DNA of 64,000 nt from Leyella stercorea (GCF_021531655.1 NZ_JADYUF010000015.1:6822-70821); one strand, 5' to 3'; numbered from the stretch's first letter, positions 27,216-36,372 are shown. The notes: generated by a model not told the origin, from the sequence alone. Made by a program: numbers and translations.

Positions 27216-29804
27216 ATGAAAAGACTATACCTATTATCGATGCTGATAATGTTGTTTGTCAGCACATCGGCGTTAGCCTCTCCACGTACTTTCAGCCAAG
27301 CGAAAGCCATAGCCGAACGCAAAGCGGCATTGCTTGGCATCAAGATTGACAAAAAGGCAGCTGCCAAAGCACCCTCAATGAATGGTGGAATAACGACAGC
27401 CGTGTCACCCTACTACGTTTTCCCATTTGGCGAAAACAAGGGATTTGCCATTGTTTCGGGCGATGACGATATGCCAGAGATTGTAGGTTATGCCGACCAT
27501 GGAACCTACGATGCCAACAATATGCCTGCTGCAATGGCAGCTTTTCTCAACAATTATCGTGCTACGATTGAAGCTATGAAGCAAGGCAACGCCTCAGCTA
27601 TAAAGAATATAGCTGAAGCCAAGGCTCTGCGCGCCAACAACACACGTGCAACTACAGCCGTAAGTCCGTTGCTGGGAGATATAAAGTGGAATCAATCAGA
27701 GCCTTATAACAATATGTGTCCTTCATACGACGGCACCAATCTGTCGGCAACGGGATGCGTAGCTACTGCTATGGCGCAGGTAATGATGTACTGGAAATAT
27801 CCCAAAGAACTGAAAGCCGACATTAATAAATACGAGACTTACACACACAAGTTGCAGGTTGCAGGCGAATTAAAGGGTCAGAAATACGACTGGGACAATA
27901 TGCTCCCCACATATACCAATAATAATTATACCCAGACTCAAGCCGATGCCGTAGCCAAACTGATGTTGCATTGTGGTAAAGCTGTAGAAATGGACTATGG
28001 TGAGGAATCGGGAGCCATCGTTACACCTGGCCGTCTTGCCAAATACTTCGGTTATGATTCCGACCTGATGCTCGACCTTTCGCGCACATGCTTCACTCTT
28101 GCGGAGTGGACAGCAATCATTGATAAGGAACTTCAAGCAAAACGTCCGATTCTATACAGCGGCAGAACTACAAATGGTGGTCACCAATTTGTATGCGACG
28201 GAAGCGACGGCAACGGACTCTATCATATCAATTGGGGATGGGGCGGCTATCAAGACGGATACTTCGACATCACCATTCTTAATCCTGGTCAGGGTGGAAT
28301 AGGTGCCGGAAACGTAACTGATGGCTACAACCGCAACTGTAATATGATTATAGGTATACAGCCAGACAACGGCAAAGTGGACGAGCCTTTGGTTGACGTG
28401 CCTGCAATTAGAATAGAACACTTTAGCAACAACAATTTAACGACAGGTATTGAGTTGACCAACGCCACACGCACTAATATTAACGAAAACTTCACTATCA
28501 CAATAAATGAGTGGTGGGCTAATCCCTATCCAACAAAAATAAATTGCACAGTCGGATATGGCATAAGCAATGGCAAAGGCGGATACGAACTAATATCTGA
28601 AACAAAAAACATTGAGATAGATGGAATCAAAGATAACGGACAATATTCGTTACGCTATTCAACATTAAAAATAAACAATCGTTTCTCGCCCAATGGCACT
28701 TATACCATATACGCCATATACAGCATCGACAACGGAAAGACATGGAAAAAGTGTGCCTACTATTATATGCAACCATACGTTGTGAAGTCTACGGCTACCA
28801 CTCTGTCGCTTGTAAAGACCCAACTCACAGCCGAGATAACATCAAAAGAGACACAATACAGTGGAGTTGAAGGCACATTCGAGCTTAGTATCACCAACAA
28901 TGGTGACGATGAGTTTATCGGACTGATCAATGCGTACACATCAAGTACAGCCACATGCCCTGATGATGCAATCGCACAACCATACATGACCATACCCGCC
29001 CACTCTACCGTAACACGCGAAATCGGTATCACACCAACAACCGTTGGCGATATGTACGTGTGGATTGAAGACGGAGAAAGTGGCGAAATGCTGCTGAATG
29101 CAAAGAAGTTTAATGTTGAACAGACAACAGAGCCATCATATACAATAGTAAGCGTTACTACAAATGCAACACCTGGTGTATATGAAACAGAAAAAGCATA
29201 CATCAATACAGATAAAGTGAAAGTGCCACGAGTAGACGATGAGAAAGCAGAGTTTACATTTGGTATACGTAATAATGGAGGAACTGGAGTACTAAAATAC
29301 ATATTCTGGGTATGGAATTTAGAAAACGATAGTTATAAGTTGGTCAATACTGTTTATAAGAAGAAGATACCGGGAAACGGCGAAATTACTTATCTGCCAA
29401 TATCATTTACCCCAGAATTTGCAGGAGGAAACACCATTTACCCACTGATTGAGCAAATAGACAGCAACGGCAAGAATGATGCTATCCCAACATCTCTACC
29501 AAATTATTTTATCCCTATCGTTGGAAACGAGAATTATGGATACAAATTTAATGGTTCTAATCCCGTTGTCTACATAGCTGGCAAGCCCAACGCAATAAGC
29601 GGAGTTACGGATTCAGCTTCAAGCTACGTGCTTGGTGGCACGAGCGAGATAACAATCCTTACCGAAAAAGCTGAGCGTCTGCCGATATTCCGCATTGATG
29701 GCAGCAAGGTTTGTGACGTGATTACCGAGGCAAACACCGCCAAACACGTGACCGTTGCACCCGGACTGTACATAGTACGAGGAAAGAAAATAGTAGTAAA
29801 ATAG
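27216..29804 (+). CDS. Secreted C10 (streptopain-like) cysteine protease with T9SS C-terminal signal
   Basis: A signal peptide (1-21, ending SALA) leads into a propeptide with a Spi-like region (about 25-145). The catalytic domain begins near TTAVSPLLGDIKWNQSEPYN. The nucleophile is Cys181 in SATGCVATAMAQ and the His is His323 in GGHQFVCDG, followed by HINWGWGGYQDGYF. After about 385 come several beta-sandwich-like modules. The last 70 residues end in GLYIVRGKKIVVK, a typical type A C-terminal sorting domain for type IX secretion. The protein should be exported, processed and surface-attached or released as a protease similar to interpain/SpeB. At 862 residues it matches multi-domain Prevotella C10 enzymes. 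Confidence 0.93.
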   Translation: MKRLYLLSMLIMLFVSTSALASPRTFSQAKAIAERKAALLGIKIDKKAAAKAPSMNGGITTAVSPYYVFPFGENKGFAIVSGDDDMPEIVGYADHGTYDANNMPAAMAAFLNNYRATIEAMKQGNASAIKNIAEAKALRANNTRATTAVSPLLGDIKWNQSEPYNNMCPSYDGTNLSATGCVATAMAQVMMYWKYPKELKADINKYETYTHKLQVAGELKGQKYDWDNMLPTYTNNNYTQTQADAVAKLMLHCGKAVEMDYGEESGAIVTPGRLAKYFGYDSDLMLDLSRTCFTLAEWTAIIDKELQAKRPILYSGRTTNGGHQFVCDGSDGNGLYHINWGWGGYQDGYFDITILNPGQGGIGAGNVTDGYNRNCNMIIGIQPDNGKVDEPLVDVPAIRIEHFSNNNLTTGIELTNATRTNINENFTITINEWWANPYPTKINCTVGYGISNGKGGYELISETKNIEIDGIKDNGQYSLRYSTLKINNRFSPNGTYTIYAIYSIDNGKTWKKCAYYYMQPYVVKSTATTLSLVKTQLTAEITSKETQYSGVEGTFELSITNNGDDEFIGLINAYTSSTATCPDDAIAQPYMTIPAHSTVTREIGITPTTVGDMYVWIEDGESGEMLLNAKKFNVEQTTEPSYTIVSVTTNATPGVYETEKAYINTDKVKVPRVDDEKAEFTFGIRNNGGTGVLKYIFWVWNLENDSYKLVNTVYKKKIPGNGEITYLPISFTPEFAGGNTIYPLIEQIDSNGKNDAIPTSLPNYFIPIVGNENYGYKFNGSNPVVYIAGKPNAISGVTDSASSYVLGGTSEITILTEKAERLPIFRIDGSKVCDVITEANTAKHVTVAPGLYIVRGKKIVVK

Positions 29805-29869
29805 TACATGAAGAGCTGCAACACAGCAGTAAGACACAAGACAATAATATTTTAGTAAATTCATTAAAA

Positions 29870-29907
29870 GATAAAAACTTTTGGCATTTTCGTCAAAAGT
29901 TTTTATC
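29870..29907 (+). terminator. Terminator of the C10 protease gene
   Basis: A 14-bp perfect stem (29870-29883 with 29894-29907) has a 10-nt loop and T-run. Its right arm overlaps the -7 box of the next gene. Confidence 0.75.
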
Positions 29908-29911
29908 TTTG
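29904..29911 (+). promoter_or_regulatory. -7 box TATCTTTG for the ECF sigma factor gene
   Basis: It is a perfect TAnnTTTG match followed by CATA. Four of its bases belong to the hairpin arm of the upstream terminator, and a TTTTGG at 29879-29884 could supply the -33 element from the left arm. Confidence 0.6.
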
Positions 29912-29998
29912 CATACGATAAGATATTTTAAAACAAACCATCAAAAAGCGAGACATTTGCCTATCGGAACACATTTACTCAATCAAAAATAGAGAAAA

Positions 29999-30598
29999 AT
30001 GAAGAAAATACAGGATATGACCGACGAAGAGTTGGCATTATCATATATCGATGGGAACAACCGCGCTTTTGATTTGCTGTTGCTTCGCAATCAGTCGAAC
30101 ATATACTCATACATTCTTTTTATTGTACACGACCGTGAAACAGCCGAAGATCTGTTTCAAGATACGTTCGTGAAGGCTATTGCATACATGCAGGACGGGC
30201 GCTACACCACGTCGGGCAAGTTTGGCGGATGGCTCATGCGCATTGCCCACAACACCGTGATGGACTGGTATCGCAGTCTGGCACAATTCCACTTTGTCGA
30301 AGCCAACAAAGACAATGACCTCTCAAACATCAGCGATCCGAGCTTGGTTGTAGGCAATATCGAAAACCAATACGTCAACAGTCAGACGCTGAAGGATGTG
30401 CGCCGACTGCTCGACATGCTTCCTATGATACAGCGCGAGGTAGTATATATGCGCTTCTATCAGCAGTTGTCGTTCAAGGAGATTGCCGAAACGACAAACT
30501 GCAGCATCAACACCGCTCTCGGACGCATGCGTTACGCTGTGCTAAACATGCGACGCATGGCAAAGACATACGGTATGACACTGCAGTTGTCAATATAA
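29999..30598 (+). CDS. ECF-type sigma-70 factor, no linked anti-sigma
   Basis: Region 2 is seen in NRAFDLLLLRNQSNIYSYILFIVHDRETAEDLFQDTFVKA and GGWLMRIAHNTVMDWYR (about 22-95). Region 4 is LLDMLPMIQREVVYMRFYQQLSFKEIAETTNCSINTALGRMRYAVLNMR (about 137-188). The 199-residue length is normal. It is a one-gene unit: the C10 protease upstream has its own terminator, and trpG converges from the other side, so no FecR-type anti-sigma is beside it. I cannot tell its regulon; it resembles the Bacteroidales ECF factors that stand alone. Confidence 0.93.
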   Translation: MKKIQDMTDEELALSYIDGNNRAFDLLLLRNQSNIYSYILFIVHDRETAEDLFQDTFVKAIAYMQDGRYTTSGKFGGWLMRIAHNTVMDWYRSLAQFHFVEANKDNDLSNISDPSLVVGNIENQYVNSQTLKDVRRLLDMLPMIQREVVYMRFYQQLSFKEIAETTNCSINTALGRMRYAVLNMRRMAKTYGMTLQLSI

Positions 30599-30626
30599 AT
30601 ATGTAAGACAGAATTATCCGATATAC

Positions 30627-30670
30627 AGTTGGGGATTTCCTAAAATCAGTGTTTTAGGAAATTCCCAACT
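30627..30670 (+). terminator. Terminator overlapping the 3' end of trpG
   Basis: 19-nt arms (30627-30645 and 30652-30670, one G-U pair) flank a 6-nt loop, followed by ATTGTTTTT. The right arm is inside the last codons of the convergent trpG. It best fits a terminator for the sigma gene. Confidence 0.75.
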
Positions 30671-31209
30671 ATTGTTTTTCCCTCAGGTGTGAGCACACTC
30701 TCGGGATGAAACTGTATGCCGTGGATGTCATACTGGCGATGGCGCATAGCCATTATCTCGCCATCATCAGACATGGCAGTCACCTCCAAGCATTCGGGCA
30801 CCGAATCTTTTGCTACCACCCAGCTGTGATAACGTCCCATCATGACACGTTCGGGCAGACCTTCGAAGATGTAGTCGTTGCCCAACTGCGTTCCCTCGGT
30901 TTGCACTCCGTGATACACTTCTTTAAGATTTTCAAGACTCGCACCGAACACTTCGCCTATAGCCTGATGTCCGAGACACACGCCAAGTATAGGTTTGCGT
31001 CCGGCGTATGTGCGTATCACGTCGAGCAGCAAGCCCGCCTCAGACGGAATGCCGGGTCCGGGACTTAGTACAATCTTGTCGTACTGCTCCAAATCCTTCA
31101 ACTCGAACTTGTCATTACGAACCACATCGACCTCCGCTCCCAGCTCTTTGAGCAGGTGGGAGAGGTTGTATGTGAATGAGTCGTAGTTGTCTATAATCAC
31201 TATTTTCAT
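30646..31209 (-). CDS. trpG: Anthranilate synthase glutaminase component
   Basis: This is a class I glutamine amidotransferase of 187 residues. It starts MKIVIIDNYDSFTYNLSHLLKE, has LSPGPGIPSEAG, the nucleophile in ILGVCLGHQAIGE (Cys about 79), and IHGIQFHPESVLTPEG with the His/Glu. It supplies ammonia to TrpE for anthranilate; a dual role in p-aminobenzoate synthesis is possible. It overlaps the trpE stop by 4 bp (ATGA), implying translational coupling and tight stoichiometry, and is the last gene of the operon. Confidence 0.95.
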   Translation of the reverse strand: MKIVIIDNYDSFTYNLSHLLKELGAEVDVVRNDKFELKDLEQYDKIVLSPGPGIPSEAGLLLDVIRTYAGRKPILGVCLGHQAIGEVFGASLENLKEVYHGVQTEGTQLGNDYIFEGLPERVMMGRYHSWVVAKDSVPECLEVTAMSDDGEIMAMRHRQYDIHGIQFHPESVLTPEGKTIVGNFLKH

Positions 31210-32600
31210 TTTTCAGCTTCTTTTATTGCTTTTCTTAATGCTCCTAATTTGTTGTTGACTTCCTGCAATTCGTACTCAACGTTGCTCTTGGCTACTATGC
31301 CGCCGCCAGCCTGAAACCACAGTTCGCCGCCACGACTTACAAACGTGCGTATTGTAATGGCCTGGTTCAGATTGCCGTTAAGTCCGATAAATCCTACGCA
31401 TCCTCCATAAGCGCCGCGGTTGTGAGGTTCGAGTTCGGAAATGATCTGCATTGCACGCACCTTGGGCGCACCCGACAACGTGCCTGCAGGAAACGTATCG
31501 ATGAATGTCTTTACGGCATCTGCCCCCTCGTCAAGCTGTCCGCTGACACGGCTCACGAGATGCACAACGTGCGAGTAATACTGCAAATCCTTATAGAAAT
31601 CAACCTTAACATCATGGCAGTTGCGCGAGAGATCGTTGCGCGCAAGGTCAACCAGCATCACATGTTCGGCATTCTCTTTAGGGTCATTGCGCAGGAACTC
31701 GGCAGCACAGCGGTCGGCATCGGCATCGCCCGTACGTCGTGTAGTGCCTGCAATAGGGTCGATGTAAGCCTTACGGTTCTCTATACGGCAGTGAGTTTCG
31801 GGCGAAGAGCCGAATATACGAAATCCTCCGAAGTCGAAGTAGAACAGATAAGGACTGGGATTGATGCTGCGCAGAGTGCGATAGAGCTTGAAGTCGTCGC
31901 CCTCAAAATGCTGTATGAAGCGGCGCGATATGACCACCTGAAACACGTCACCACGCAGACAGTGCTGTATTCCGCATCGTATGTTGGCACGATGCTCGTC
32001 GTCGGTGAGCGGCGAAGTACACTCGCCGACAGCACGAAATCCGTAGTCCTGACCCACAGCCGAATCGAGCGATAGCTTCATAGCATCAAGAGCGTCGTCG
32101 CCACCGAGTGTGACGAGCGTCATACGACTGTTGAAATGGTCAATAACAACGATGTCCCTATACATTATATATAATATGTCGGGAGCATCGTTCTCCTTCT
32201 GCGTCTCGTCCTTAACATTGATGTGCTCAAAGTAGCGCACAGCATTGAATGTAGTATATCCGAACAGTCCGAACACATCCGAATGTTCGCCACTGATGTC
32301 GAAGCGCTGCATAAACTCGTTGATGGCAACATCGCAGGTATAGTTGTCGTCGATGTTGCGACGCAATACGCTACCTCCGGGAAGCGAGAATGTCGCCAGC
32401 CCATGACCTATAGCAATGCTACCTATGGGATGAGTGGCTACAAACGAGCGGCTGCTCGACCGGTCGTGATAGTCGCTACACTCCATCAATGCGCTCTGCA
32501 CGCCACGATAGCGCATGCGCATATACACCGAAACGGGTGTGTACATGTCGGCGAGCATGTCGCACGACACTGTATTGTATTTGAATTTAGAAGTTTCCAT
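31206..32600 (-). CDS. trpE: Anthranilate synthase component I
   Basis: From the ATG at 32600 the product is 464 residues; the open frame runs further upstream, but that part is an alternative reading of trpB. The chorismate-binding core has FQVVISRRFIQHF, SPSPYLFYFDF-like NPSPYLFYFDFGG, PIAGTTRRTGDADAD, NAEHVMLVDLARNDLSR and FPAGTLSGAPKVRAMQIISELE, followed by GAYGGCVGFIGLNG. An N-terminal SxS-like feedback element is not obvious to me. It condenses chorismate with TrpG-derived ammonia to anthranilate. The start overlaps trpB by 14 bp and the end overlaps trpG by 4 bp. Confidence 0.95.
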   Translation of the reverse strand: METSKFKYNTVSCDMLADMYTPVSVYMRMRYRGVQSALMECSDYHDRSSSRSFVATHPIGSIAIGHGLATFSLPGGSVLRRNIDDNYTCDVAINEFMQRFDISGEHSDVFGLFGYTTFNAVRYFEHINVKDETQKENDAPDILYIMYRDIVVIDHFNSRMTLVTLGGDDALDAMKLSLDSAVGQDYGFRAVGECTSPLTDDEHRANIRCGIQHCLRGDVFQVVISRRFIQHFEGDDFKLYRTLRSINPSPYLFYFDFGGFRIFGSSPETHCRIENRKAYIDPIAGTTRRTGDADADRCAAEFLRNDPKENAEHVMLVDLARNDLSRNCHDVKVDFYKDLQYYSHVVHLVSRVSGQLDEGADAVKTFIDTFPAGTLSGAPKVRAMQIISELEPHNRGAYGGCVGFIGLNGNLNQAITIRTFVSRGGELWFQAGGGIVAKSNVEYELQEVNNKLGALRKAIKEAEK

Positions 32601-33789
32601 ATTCGCCAGCCATTTGCTTGTTATTGAGATAAGTCTCCACATCCTTGTCGCCACGACCGCTCACGGTGAGTACCACCACATCGTCCCTCTTGAACTTTAG
32701 GTGCTGCAACGCAGCAATGGCGTGTGCCGACTCTATGGCAGGGATGATGCCCTCCATACGGGTGAGTTCGTATCCGGCGCGAATAGCCTCGTCGTCCTTT
32801 ATTGCCAATACATCAATACGTCCCTGCTGGGCAAGATTGGCATGCATAGGCCCTATGCCCGGATAGTCCAGACCAGCCGAAATGGTGAATGCCTCCTTTA
32901 TCTGTCCGTCTGCTGTCTGCATCACCATAGTGCGCGCACCATGAATGATGCCCTCCTTGCCGCAATGTATCGTGGCAGCGGTGTAGTCGGTGTCTACGCC
33001 ATGACCGGCAGCCTCAGCCAGCACCATCTTCACCTTCGGATTGTCTACATAGTGATATATCGTTCCGGCGGCATTGCTTCCGCCACCAATGCAAGCCACG
33101 AGAAAATCGGGATAGTCGCGTCCCACCTTCTCCTGAAGCTGCCATTTCAATTCTTCGGAGATGACACTCTGCATACGAGCCACAATGTCGGGATATGGAT
33201 GCGGGCCCATTGTCGAACCGACAATGTAGAAAGTGTCCTGCGGATGACAACACCAGTCGCGTATAGCCTCCGAACATGCGTCGCTGAGCGTCATGTTGCC
33301 AGTAGTGACGGGATGCACTTTGGCACCAAGCATACGCATACGCTCCACGTTGGTGTGCTGGCGCTCGACATCGGTCTTGCCCATAAACACCTCACACTCC
33401 ATATCCATCAATGCGCAAACAGTTGCAGTGGCCACTCCGTGCTGTCCGGCTCCGGTCTCGGCAATGATGCGTGTCTTGCCCATCTTCTTAGCCATGAGAA
33501 TCTGCCCGATGGTATTATTTATCTTGTGCGCACCCGTATGGTTGAGGTCTTCACGCTTCAGATAGAGCTGACATCCATACTTCTCGCTCATACGACGGGC
33601 GTAATACAGCGGCGAAGGGCGACCTACGTAGTCGCGCAAGAGTGCGCGATACTCGTTCTTGAACTCCTCGCTCTCGATGATTGGGATGTAAGCCTCCTGC
33701 AAGTCGGTAACGCACTTGTGCAGAATCTCAGGTATATAGGCGCCGCCGAAGCGACCGTAAAATCCGTTTTTAGGTTTTGCTAATGTCAT
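32587..33789 (-). CDS. trpB: Tryptophan synthase beta chain
   Basis: The 400-residue protein has GFYGRFGGAYIPE at the N-terminus and the PLP lysine in REDLNHTGAHKINNTIGQILMAKKMGKTR (about residues 76-104). ETGAGQHGVATATVCALMDMECEVFMG and the phosphate loop CIGGGSNAAGT are also present, and the C-terminus has LTVSGRGDKDVET. It joins indole to serine using PLP and pairs with TrpA. Length and motifs are those of the standard TrpB1. It comes fifth in the operon, after trpA, rather than at the head as in Bacteroides. Confidence 0.97.
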   Translation of the reverse strand: MTLAKPKNGFYGRFGGAYIPEILHKCVTDLQEAYIPIIESEEFKNEYRALLRDYVGRPSPLYYARRMSEKYGCQLYLKREDLNHTGAHKINNTIGQILMAKKMGKTRIIAETGAGQHGVATATVCALMDMECEVFMGKTDVERQHTNVERMRMLGAKVHPVTTGNMTLSDACSEAIRDWCCHPQDTFYIVGSTMGPHPYPDIVARMQSVISEELKWQLQEKVGRDYPDFLVACIGGGSNAAGTIYHYVDNPKVKMVLAEAAGHGVDTDYTAATIHCGKEGIIHGARTMVMQTADGQIKEAFTISAGLDYPGIGPMHANLAQQGRIDVLAIKDDEAIRAGYELTRMEGIIPAIESAHAIAALQHLKFKRDDVVVLTVSGRGDKDVETYLNNKQMAGEYGNF

Positions 33790-33827
33790 AATCTTTTGTG
33801 TTTTGGTTATTATATAATAAGGTGTAC

Positions 33828-34604
33828 TTACTTCTTCAATGCATCGAACAACTGGCTGAGTGCCTCGTCGGCATTGCCTGTGTCACGAAGCAGAGTGACG
33901 AACTTGCTGCCTATGATGGCACCGGCGGCATTGTTCTGCGCGCTTTCGAGCGTCTGGCGGTTGCTGATGCCGAAGCCTATCATGCGCGGATTGTGCAGAT
34001 TCATGGCATTGATACGCTGGAAGTATTGCTGCTTGGCTTCGTCGAAATTCTGCTGCGCACCGGTTATACTTGCCGAACTTACCATATATATGAATCCATC
34101 GGTATGGCGGTCGATAAAGCGTATGCGTTCCTCAGACGTTTCGGGCGTTATCATCATGACGCAACGCAGATTGTAGCGGTCGGCAAGAGGCTTTATCTCA
34201 TTGAGATAGTCGTCGAACGGAAGGTCGGGAATGATGAATCCCGAAACGCCGCACTCTACACAACGCTGGCAGAAGCGCTCATATCCGTAGTGCATGATGA
34301 CATTGAGATAGCCCATAAGCACCAGCGGGATATTTACCTGCGACTTGATTGCGTCAAGCTGATCGAAAAGCGTTTCGAGCGTCATGCCGTTCTTCAGTGC
34401 AACGGTTCCCGCACTCTGTATCACCGGACCGTCAGCCAGAGGGTCGCTGAATGGTATTCCCACCTCAATCATGTCTATGCCGTGGCACTGCATGGCGAGT
34501 ATTACGTCAGCAGTCATGTCTTTCTCGGGACAGCCTGCACAGAAATACAGCGACAATAGCTTGCGGTCGCCACGCTCTGAAAACAATCTGTTTATCTTAT
34601 TCAT
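33828..34604 (-). CDS. trpA: Tryptophan synthase alpha chain
   Basis: The 258-residue TIM barrel has LSLYFCAGCPEKDMT, then MIEVGIPFSDPLADGPVIQ with the catalytic Glu (in EVGIPFSDP) and Asp (in GFIIPDLPFDDY). IGFGISNRQTLESA and AAGAIIGSKFV are the C-terminal phosphate-binding elements. It splits indole-glycerol phosphate and channels indole to TrpB. The intergenic distances are 29 bp to trpF and 38 bp to trpB. Confidence 0.96.
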   Translation of the reverse strand: MNKINRLFSERGDRKLLSLYFCAGCPEKDMTADVILAMQCHGIDMIEVGIPFSDPLADGPVIQSAGTVALKNGMTLETLFDQLDAIKSQVNIPLVLMGYLNVIMHYGYERFCQRCVECGVSGFIIPDLPFDDYLNEIKPLADRYNLRCVMMITPETSEERIRFIDRHTDGFIYMVSSASITGAQQNFDEAKQQYFQRINAMNLHNPRMIGFGISNRQTLESAQNNAAGAIIGSKFVTLLRDTGNADEALSQLFDALKK

Positions 34605-34633
34605 ATCCTATGGTTTTTATTTTTTAGATTATC

Positions 34634-35341
34634 TTATATATTGAGCAATCGCCCTATGAACTCTTCGAGCAACCTGACATCCTTCAGAGCCGGCTCGGTC
34701 TCAAACATCGAATTAAGGTCGACTCCTGCAAACTGCTTATGACTTACCGCCTTGATGCGTTCGGCATCGTCCGGCCCTATGCCTCCGCTCAGCAGGAATG
34801 GCACTGTGCCTTGATAGCTGTCGAGCAGCGACCAGTCGAACTGCATGCCGCTTCCGCCATAACCTGTACACTTGGTGTCGAAGACAAACATGTCGACCAA
34901 GCCCTCGTACTGTGCGCAACGTGCAATGTCGTCGGCAGAGGCTATGCTCATAGCCTTGAATATCTTCAGTTCAGGACGTATGTCGGGCACTATGGTAGAG
35001 TGCAGATTGCGTATGAACGTGGGCGACTCGGATCCGTGCAACTGAACTGCGTCAAGCTTGAAAGCCACTACATGCGTAATGATCTCCTGCACCGTAGCAT
35101 CGACAAACACCCCCACTCTATCAATGTGGCGCATCTGACTGGCATCGGTGGCATGGCTCATGTCGGCATCAGCAAGGTCGGGCATGAGTCCGGTGCGCAC
35201 ACGCTTCATGTCGACATAGCGGCTGCTCTTGGGATAGAATATAAATCCCATGTAGTCGATGGGCAGCTGGGCCACGGCACGTATGTTGTCGGGCTGGCGC
35301 ATTCCGCACACCTTAATAAGTGGTTTAATCGTATTGCTCAT
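34634..35341 (-). CDS. trpF: Phosphoribosylanthranilate isomerase
   Basis: The 235-residue barrel begins KPLIKVCGMRQPDNIRAV with the catalytic Cys, then DYMGFIFYPKSSRYV, VGVFVD and LDAVQLHGSES. DTKCTGYGGSGMQFDWSLL carries the catalytic Asp, and PFLLSGGIGPDDAERI the phosphate loop. It isomerises phosphoribosylanthranilate to CdRP. A 22-bp repeat array of about 110 bp separates it from trpC upstream, so the array is part of the operon transcript. Confidence 0.95.
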   Translation of the reverse strand: MSNTIKPLIKVCGMRQPDNIRAVAQLPIDYMGFIFYPKSSRYVDMKRVRTGLMPDLADADMSHATDASQMRHIDRVGVFVDATVQEIITHVVAFKLDAVQLHGSESPTFIRNLHSTIVPDIRPELKIFKAMSIASADDIARCAQYEGLVDMFVFDTKCTGYGGSGMQFDWSLLDSYQGTVPFLLSGGIGPDDAERIKAVSHKQFAGVDLNSMFETEPALKDVRLLEEFIGRLLNI

Positions 35342-35391
35342 TTTGCGATTTGTATTACGTTGATTTTCAATGATTTATATCTTACCTTCAA

Positions 35392-35501
35392 GAAGGGGTC
35401 CTTTTGCATTGTAAAAGGGGTCCTTTTGGAGTGCAAAAGGGGTCCTTTCGGAATGCTAAAGTTGTCCTTTTGGAGTGCAAAAGGAGTCCTTTCGGAAACG
35501 G
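35392..35501. repeat. 22-bp palindromic repeat array C, inside the trp operon
   Basis: Five exact 22-base units begin at 35392, 35414, 35436, 35458 and 35480, each with AAAGGnGTCC(T)TTTT/CGG and spacers such as GCATTGTA or GGAGTGCA. The array fills nearly the whole 174-bp trpC-trpF gap. Confidence 0.8.
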
Positions 35502-35515
35502 CATGTTCTGCACCG

Positions 35516-36304
35516 CTATTTCTGTAGCATTTGCTTGAGCGCCAAAGGCGGGTTTTCTTCCTTCATAAAGCGTTCGCCCATGAGGAAACCATGGTAGCCA
35601 GCCATGCGCAAAGCCTCAAGAGTGGCGGCATCCTTCAGTCCGCTTTCGCTTATGCGGCAAGTGTATTCGGGCAGACGACTGGCAAGACGGAACGATGTCT
35701 GCACATCGGTGTGAAACGTCCCGAGGTTGCGATTGTTCACTCCCGACATATCAGGCTGCAAGTCGGCATATTCAGTATCGGCTTCGCTATGCATTTCGAG
35801 CAGCACCTCAAGGTTGAGTTCATGAGCCATATCAATCAGAGCGCGACACTCGTCCTTCTTCAGGCAGGCTGCAATCAGAAGCACAGCCGACGCTCCGCAG
35901 AGGCGAGCCTGAAAGAGCTGGTATTCGTCGACGACAAAATTCTTGTAGAGTATGGGCAGCGTCACGCCACTGTTGCGTGCCTTCTGTATGTCGCTGTCGT
36001 CACCTCCGAAGTAAGGAGTGTCGGTGAGTATGCTCAGTGCCGAAGCTCCCGACTGCTGATAGCCCAGTGGAATCTGTGCCGAATCGGCATCCTGCTTTAT
36101 CCATCCCTTAGACGGCGAGCGATGTTTGAATTCGGCTATTATGCCCGTCGGGCTGCCTTTAAGCGCATTACTCATCGACTGAACGGCTATGCCTTGCTGC
36201 ATGAGCAGCTCCACCTCTTGGTGTATAGTGCGCTCAGTAAACTGGGCCTTCATCTGTTGTAGGTCGACACGCTTGCGTGCTACGATTTCTTCTAATATAT
36301 CCAT
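35516..36304 (-). CDS. trpC: Indole-3-glycerol phosphate synthase
   Basis: Starting at the ATG at 36304 (MDILEEIVARKRVDLQQMK) the product is 262 residues, the usual length; an ATG 12 bases upstream is also in frame. Catalytic blocks are IAEFKHRSPSKGWI, SALSILTDTPYFGG, LPILYKNFVVDEYQLFQARLCGASAVLLIAA, VEVH-like LEVLLEMHSE, GVNNRNLGTFHTDV and CRISESGLKD. It closes the indole ring from CdRP. It is a stand-alone TrpC, not fused to TrpF. Confidence 0.96.
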   Translation of the reverse strand: MDILEEIVARKRVDLQQMKAQFTERTIHQEVELLMQQGIAVQSMSNALKGSPTGIIAEFKHRSPSKGWIKQDADSAQIPLGYQQSGASALSILTDTPYFGGDDSDIQKARNSGVTLPILYKNFVVDEYQLFQARLCGASAVLLIAACLKKDECRALIDMAHELNLEVLLEMHSEADTEYADLQPDMSGVNNRNLGTFHTDVQTSFRLASRLPEYTCRISESGLKDAATLEALRMAGYHGFLMGERFMKEENPPLALKQMLQK

Positions 36305-36334
36305 AATAAATGCCATAAGCTATGGTACATACCG

Positions 36335-36371
36335 CTCCCCTCCCTGCTGGGGAGGGGCTGGGGGTAGGGTC
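36335..36371. repeat. GC-rich CCCCTCCC...GGGAGGGG hairpin element
   Basis: An 8-bp perfect stem (36337-36344 with 36350-36357) is followed by GCTGGGGGTAGGG. It stands out from the AT-rich background and fills the trpD-trpC gap. Similar G-rich hairpins are scattered through many bacterial genomes, in my recollection. Confidence 0.6.
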
Positions 36372-36372
36372 T

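Noticed and set aside
32601..32654. Extended N-terminus of trpE
   Set aside because: This is an alternative frame of the trpB coding end; TrpE similarity begins after the ATG at 32600.
32701..33783. 360-codon plus-strand frame opposite trpB
   Set aside because: It is an antisense shadow of a conserved gene, with biased codon positions and no recognisable motif.
34739..35527. Long plus-strand frame opposite trpF
   Set aside because: It is antisense to a clear enzyme, has His/Cys-rich composition and no motif; a shadow frame.
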